Below, piece by piece: positions 32,053 to 34,254 of a stretch of 34,254 bases of DNA. The DNA lies in assembly GCA_900546355.1 (NCBI GenBank), contig URCM01000021.1, forward strand, positions 1 through 34,254. Direction: 5' to 3'. The notes beneath the pieces were generated by a model, which was given only the letters and a program-made list of their open reading frames with translations, did not search any database and was not told where the DNA came from. Positions within the stretch are counted from its first letter, which is position 1; the number at the start of each line of letters is the position of its first letter. The stretch comes from an uncultured Bacteroides sp. GTDB lineage: Bacteria > Bacteroidota > Bacteroidia > Bacteroidales > Bacteroidaceae. The translations under genes were made by a program, and so were the position numbers.

Positions 32053-33471
32053 TTAATAGTTATAAGTAATATTTTGTTCCCGGTGAATCACTTCCACCCT
32101 CACTCCAAATTGCTCGTGGATGTGTCGGGCGGTATGTTCGGCTGCATAAACCGAGCGGTGTTGTCCGCCTGTACATCCGAAACAGATGCTCAGGTGGGTA
32201 AAACCTCTTTCCAGAAAGCGTTGCACATGGGCGTCGGCCAGTGCGTATACGTGTTCTAAGAAGGTCAGTATCTCTCCGTCTTCTTCCAGGAACCGGATAA
32301 CCGGCTCATCGCGTCCGGTCAGTTGCTTGTAGGCATCGTATTTGCCCGGATTATGGATGGCACGGCAATCGAATACATATCCGCCTCCGTTTCCGGACGG
32401 GTCTTCCGGAATCCCTTTCTTATAGGAAAAGCTCATGACCCGCACCGTAAGCTTGCGCTTGTTCAGTTCGGTGGCATATACGGGAAGCCTGGTTAATTGT
32501 TTCAGCACTTTGCATAGGTGAGGATATGCCGGAAACTCCTTTTCCAATAATTGGTCCAGGTTTCCGATGGCATACGGGATGCTTTGCAGGAAGTGCGGCT
32601 TCTGTTCGAAGTAACCACGGAATCCGTAGGCACCCAATACTTGTAAGGTGCGGAAAAGGACGAATTGCCTTAATTGTTCCCTAAAGTAGGATTCGGGCAT
32701 GGGGCAATAGGCATGAAGGGCGTCCAAGTAGTCGTGTATCAGCTCTTCACGTAAATGTTGTGGGAATCGTGCTTTGGCTTGCCATAAGAATGAAGCCACA
32801 TCGTAATAAACGGGTCCTTTCCGTCCGCCCTGAAAGTCGATGAAGTAAGGTTTCCCTTCCCTTATCATCACATTACGGCTTTGGAAGTCGCGGTACATGA
32901 AGGTGGAGAACGTATCGGCAAGCAATACTTGCGTCATGTTTTCGAAATCGTCTTCCAGTAAATTTTCCTGAAAGTCAATGCCCGTGGCTTTTAGGAAGCA
33001 ATATTTGAAATAATTCAAGTCCCACAGGATGCTGCGCCGGTTGAATTCAGCTTGCGGGTAGCAGACGGAGAAATCCATGTCTTCCGCTCCTTCGAATTGT
33101 ATGCGTGGAAGCAGGCGGATGGTTTGTTTCAATAAAGTTTTTTCAGCTTCGTTGAATATGCCTGTATTCCTTCCTTGCTCAATGGCTTGAAACAATGAGG
33201 TGTCTCCCAAGTCTTCTTGCAGGTAAGCCATAGCGTCATCGGTTTGGGCGTAAACGTGTGGAACAGGCAATCCTTTTGCCTCGAAGTGTCGTGCCATGTA
33301 TAAGAAAGCACGGTTCTCGGCTTCCGATGTGCCATATACGCCTATCAGTTGCGGAGTTCCTTTCAGGCGGTAATAATTGCGGTTGGAGCCTGCGCCTGCC
33401 AATGGTTCGATGGCTTCGGGGAGATGTCCGGTATATGTTTGGTACAGTGTTTGTATGTTTTCTTGATGCAT
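32053..33471 (-). CDS. AmgK-like sugar kinase fused to a RapZ C-terminal domain
   Basis: 472 residues from the ATG at 33471; an ATG 12 codons earlier is possible but overlaps the toxin gene. Residues 1-330 are an APH-type kinase like AmgK, which phosphorylates the anomeric position of MurNAc/GlcNAc. Landmarks are GAGSNRNYYRL, YRDFQSRN with catalytic Asp195 and Asn200 (Tyr193 replaces the usual His) and IDFQGG with metal-binding Asp212. Residues 341-470 are a full RapZ C-terminal domain: SFSYKKGIP, YVFDCRAIHNPG, LTGRDEPVIRFL and GCTGGQHRSVY (432-442). The RapZ N-terminal P-loop ATPase domain is absent. In enterobacteria this C-terminal domain senses glucosamine-6-phosphate and binds small RNAs. 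The fusion suggests amino-sugar-controlled recycling. Confidence 0.85.
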   Translation of the reverse strand: MHQENIQTLYQTYTGHLPEAIEPLAGAGSNRNYYRLKGTPQLIGVYGTSEAENRAFLYMARHFEAKGLPVPHVYAQTDDAMAYLQEDLGDTSLFQAIEQGRNTGIFNEAEKTLLKQTIRLLPRIQFEGAEDMDFSVCYPQAEFNRRSILWDLNYFKYCFLKATGIDFQENLLEDDFENMTQVLLADTFSTFMYRDFQSRNVMIREGKPYFIDFQGGRKGPVYYDVASFLWQAKARFPQHLREELIHDYLDALHAYCPMPESYFREQLRQFVLFRTLQVLGAYGFRGYFEQKPHFLQSIPYAIGNLDQLLEKEFPAYPHLCKVLKQLTRLPVYATELNKRKLTVRVMSFSYKKGIPEDPSGNGGGYVFDCRAIHNPGKYDAYKQLTGRDEPVIRFLEEDGEILTFLEHVYALADAHVQRFLERGFTHLSICFGCTGGQHRSVYAAEHTARHIHEQFGVRVEVIHREQNITYNY

Positions 33472-33487
33472 AAGTCGTATAGGTATT

Positions 33488-33820
33488 TCAGAGTCCGTTT
33501 TGTGCAAGGATGGCTTTCAATTCGGCATCGGTCAGGTTTTCACATTCGGATTTGTCGTATAATGTGAGCAGCAATATATCTGCTTTATCCGATGTAACAA
33601 GTAAGGTCAGTGTAATGACTCTTGCCCCACCGCTTTTACCTTTCGAAGTAATAGACATTCTGATTTTGTGTAGTCCTTTACCTAGATCAGTTCCTTGAAA
33701 TGGATTCTCATGTAATGAAGCAACAAGCAGATTTACGTCTTCTTTTAAAGATCGGTAACGTTTGCTGAGGCGTTTGAGTTCTTTTAGGAAATAGGGAGTC
33801 GGTTTTACATTATAGTTCAT
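33488..33820 (-). CDS. RelE/ParE-superfamily toxin (YafQ-like)
   Basis: 110 residues from the ATG at 33820, which overlaps the antitoxin gene by 11 bases. The start pattern PTPYFLKELKRLSKRYRSLKE and the middle LGKGLHKIRMSITSKGKSGG then ARVITLTLLV fit RelE/YafQ-type ribosome-dependent mRNA interferases. The C-terminal LLTLYDKSECENLTDAELKA is also typical. Basic residues of the putative active face (Lys/Arg in KIRMSITSKGKSGGAR) are kept. It is followed after 16 bases by the AmgK-RapZ fusion gene on the same strand. Confidence 0.8.
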   Translation of the reverse strand: MNYNVKPTPYFLKELKRLSKRYRSLKEDVNLLVASLHENPFQGTDLGKGLHKIRMSITSKGKSGGARVITLTLLVTSDKADILLLTLYDKSECENLTDAELKAILAQNGL

Positions 33821-34094
33821 GATATACTTCTTCCCATGTTTGTAGTTGCAATTTTCCATCTTTATAGTGCTTTGCTTCTTGGCAAGCTTGATTGAATCCT
33901 TCTTTCAGTTCTTCTTTCGTGCGATAGGGCACAATGTCTTCTGCCAATGTATCAGTGGCGGTAAGGGGCTGTGCTTTCTCCTTTTGGATAGCAAGTTTCC
34001 TGATATAGTCCAATGCTTTCTTCATGCAGTTTTCATCATCGGCGATGTAACTCAACTGGCGGAACAGTTCCGCATTGATGCTTTTGGTACTCAT
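33810..34094 (-). CDS. Antitoxin of the RelE-type pair
   Basis: 94 residues, small and charged, with an N-terminal helix pattern (NAELFRQLSYIADDENCMKKALDYIRKL) seen in many Bacteroidales antitoxin partners, and a polar C-terminal tail likely to wrap the toxin. I recognise the family only by position and pattern. GGAGAAGGAG precedes the ATG and a perfect -7 box lies 40 bases upstream. Gene order (antitoxin first, overlapping toxin) is the classical one, allowing autoregulation. Confidence 0.7.
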   Translation of the reverse strand: MSTKSINAELFRQLSYIADDENCMKKALDYIRKLAIQKEKAQPLTATDTLAEDIVPYRTKEELKEGFNQACQEAKHYKDGKLQLQTWEEVYHEL

Positions 34095-34133
34095 GTGGGT
34101 ATCTCCTTCTCCTTATTTATATATGCTTTCCGG

Positions 34134-34141
34134 CAAAGGTA
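34134..34141 (-). promoter_or_regulatory. -7 promoter box of the toxin-antitoxin operon
   Basis: The minus strand reads TACCTTTG, a full TAnnTTTG match, just downstream of the tRNA terminator. Confidence 0.65.
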
Positions 34142-34159
34142 GTGAAATTTTTCCTGAAT

Positions 34160-34192
34160 AAAAAAAGAGTTACCCGATTTCTCGGATAACCC
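34160..34192 (-). terminator. Terminator of the tRNA-Glu transcript
   Basis: On the minus strand GGGTTATCCGA pairs with TCGGGTAACTC (with wobbles) and is followed by seven Ts (34160-34166), just after the tRNA 3' end. Confidence 0.85.
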
Positions 34193-34200
34193 TTCTTAGG

Positions 34201-34254
34201 TAGCCCGTGGGAGAATCGAACTCCCCTTTCAAGAATGAAAATCTTGCGTCCTAA
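34201..34254 (-). tRNA. tRNA-Glu (anticodon TTC), 3' part only
   Basis: The minus strand shows the anticodon stem CAAGA/TCTTG around the loop TTTTCAT, giving anticodon TTC (Glu). The T-arm is GGGAG-TTCGATT-CTCCC and the acceptor 3' strand is ACGGGCT with discriminator A at 34201. CCA is not encoded (CCT follows). The D-arm and 5' acceptor lie beyond the window end. Confidence 0.9.

Noticed and set aside
1..34254. CRISPR array
   Set aside because: No evenly spaced direct repeats with unique spacers occur; the repeats present are hairpins or short tandem copies.

Overview
The window looks like chromosomal DNA of a gut-type Bacteroidales, most likely Bacteroidaceae (Bacteroides or Phocaeicola). 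Four things point there. Genes are preceded by the Bacteroidetes -7 box TAnnTTTG, often as TATCTTTGC. There is a complete type V pilus (Mfa/Fim-like) gene set. DUF2851, DUF3575, DUF3868 and NigD-like lipoproteins are present. Long hairpin repeats typical of these genomes are scattered between genes. I cannot name the species from sequence alone.

Layout. 1-2.9 kb, minus strand: DUF2851 protein, hot-dog thioesterase, dprA. 2.9-9.4 kb, plus strand, one tightly packed operon: dapB, lepB, a second signal-peptidase-like gene that has lost both catalytic residues, a WbqC-like gene, two overlapping rhomboid genes and an endonuclease/exonuclease/phosphatase-fold membrane protein. It converges on a Cof-type HAD phosphatase. 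10.5-21.2 kb, minus strand: a type V pilus locus. Its transcription order is DUF3575 protein, DUF3868/OmpA-like protein, a 0.58 kb gene-free region, stalk pilin, Mfa2-like anchor, accessory subunit and a large tip-like lipoprotein. 21.5-24.2 kb, minus strand: SAM methyltransferase, then a NifU-like scaffold and GGGtGRT protein pair. 24.3-31.3 kb, plus strand: a DUF4375-like protein, two NigD-like lipoproteins separated by a small MITE-like element, a Yip1-like membrane protein, smpB and metH. 31.3-34.3 kb, minus strand: tRNA-Glu (cut by the window edge), a toxin-antitoxin pair, an AmgK-like kinase fused to a RapZ C-terminal domain, and a MurU-like nucleotidyltransferase.

How parts work together. 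The pilus genes form one surface-organelle module. The DUF3575 and OmpA-like proteins are probable accessory or assembly factors, and the lipoproteins would be stalk, anchor, adaptor and tip. The gene-free region before the stalk gene holds a 17-bp perfect inverted repeat 332 bp apart, enclosing six alternating CAGTCC/GGACTG half-sites. It is a candidate phase-variable or operator region. A short terminated RNA and a nine-G tract lie ahead of the upstream half of the locus. The kinase-RapZ fusion and MurU-like enzyme would form an anomeric MurNAc-to-UDP-MurNAc recycling pair, with an attached amino-sugar-sensing domain by homology.

Most promising for follow-up: the inverted-repeat region before the stalk pilin, the catalytically dead second signal peptidase in the lepB operon, and the AmgK-RapZ fusion. 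All function statements rest on reading motifs by eye; no database search was possible.
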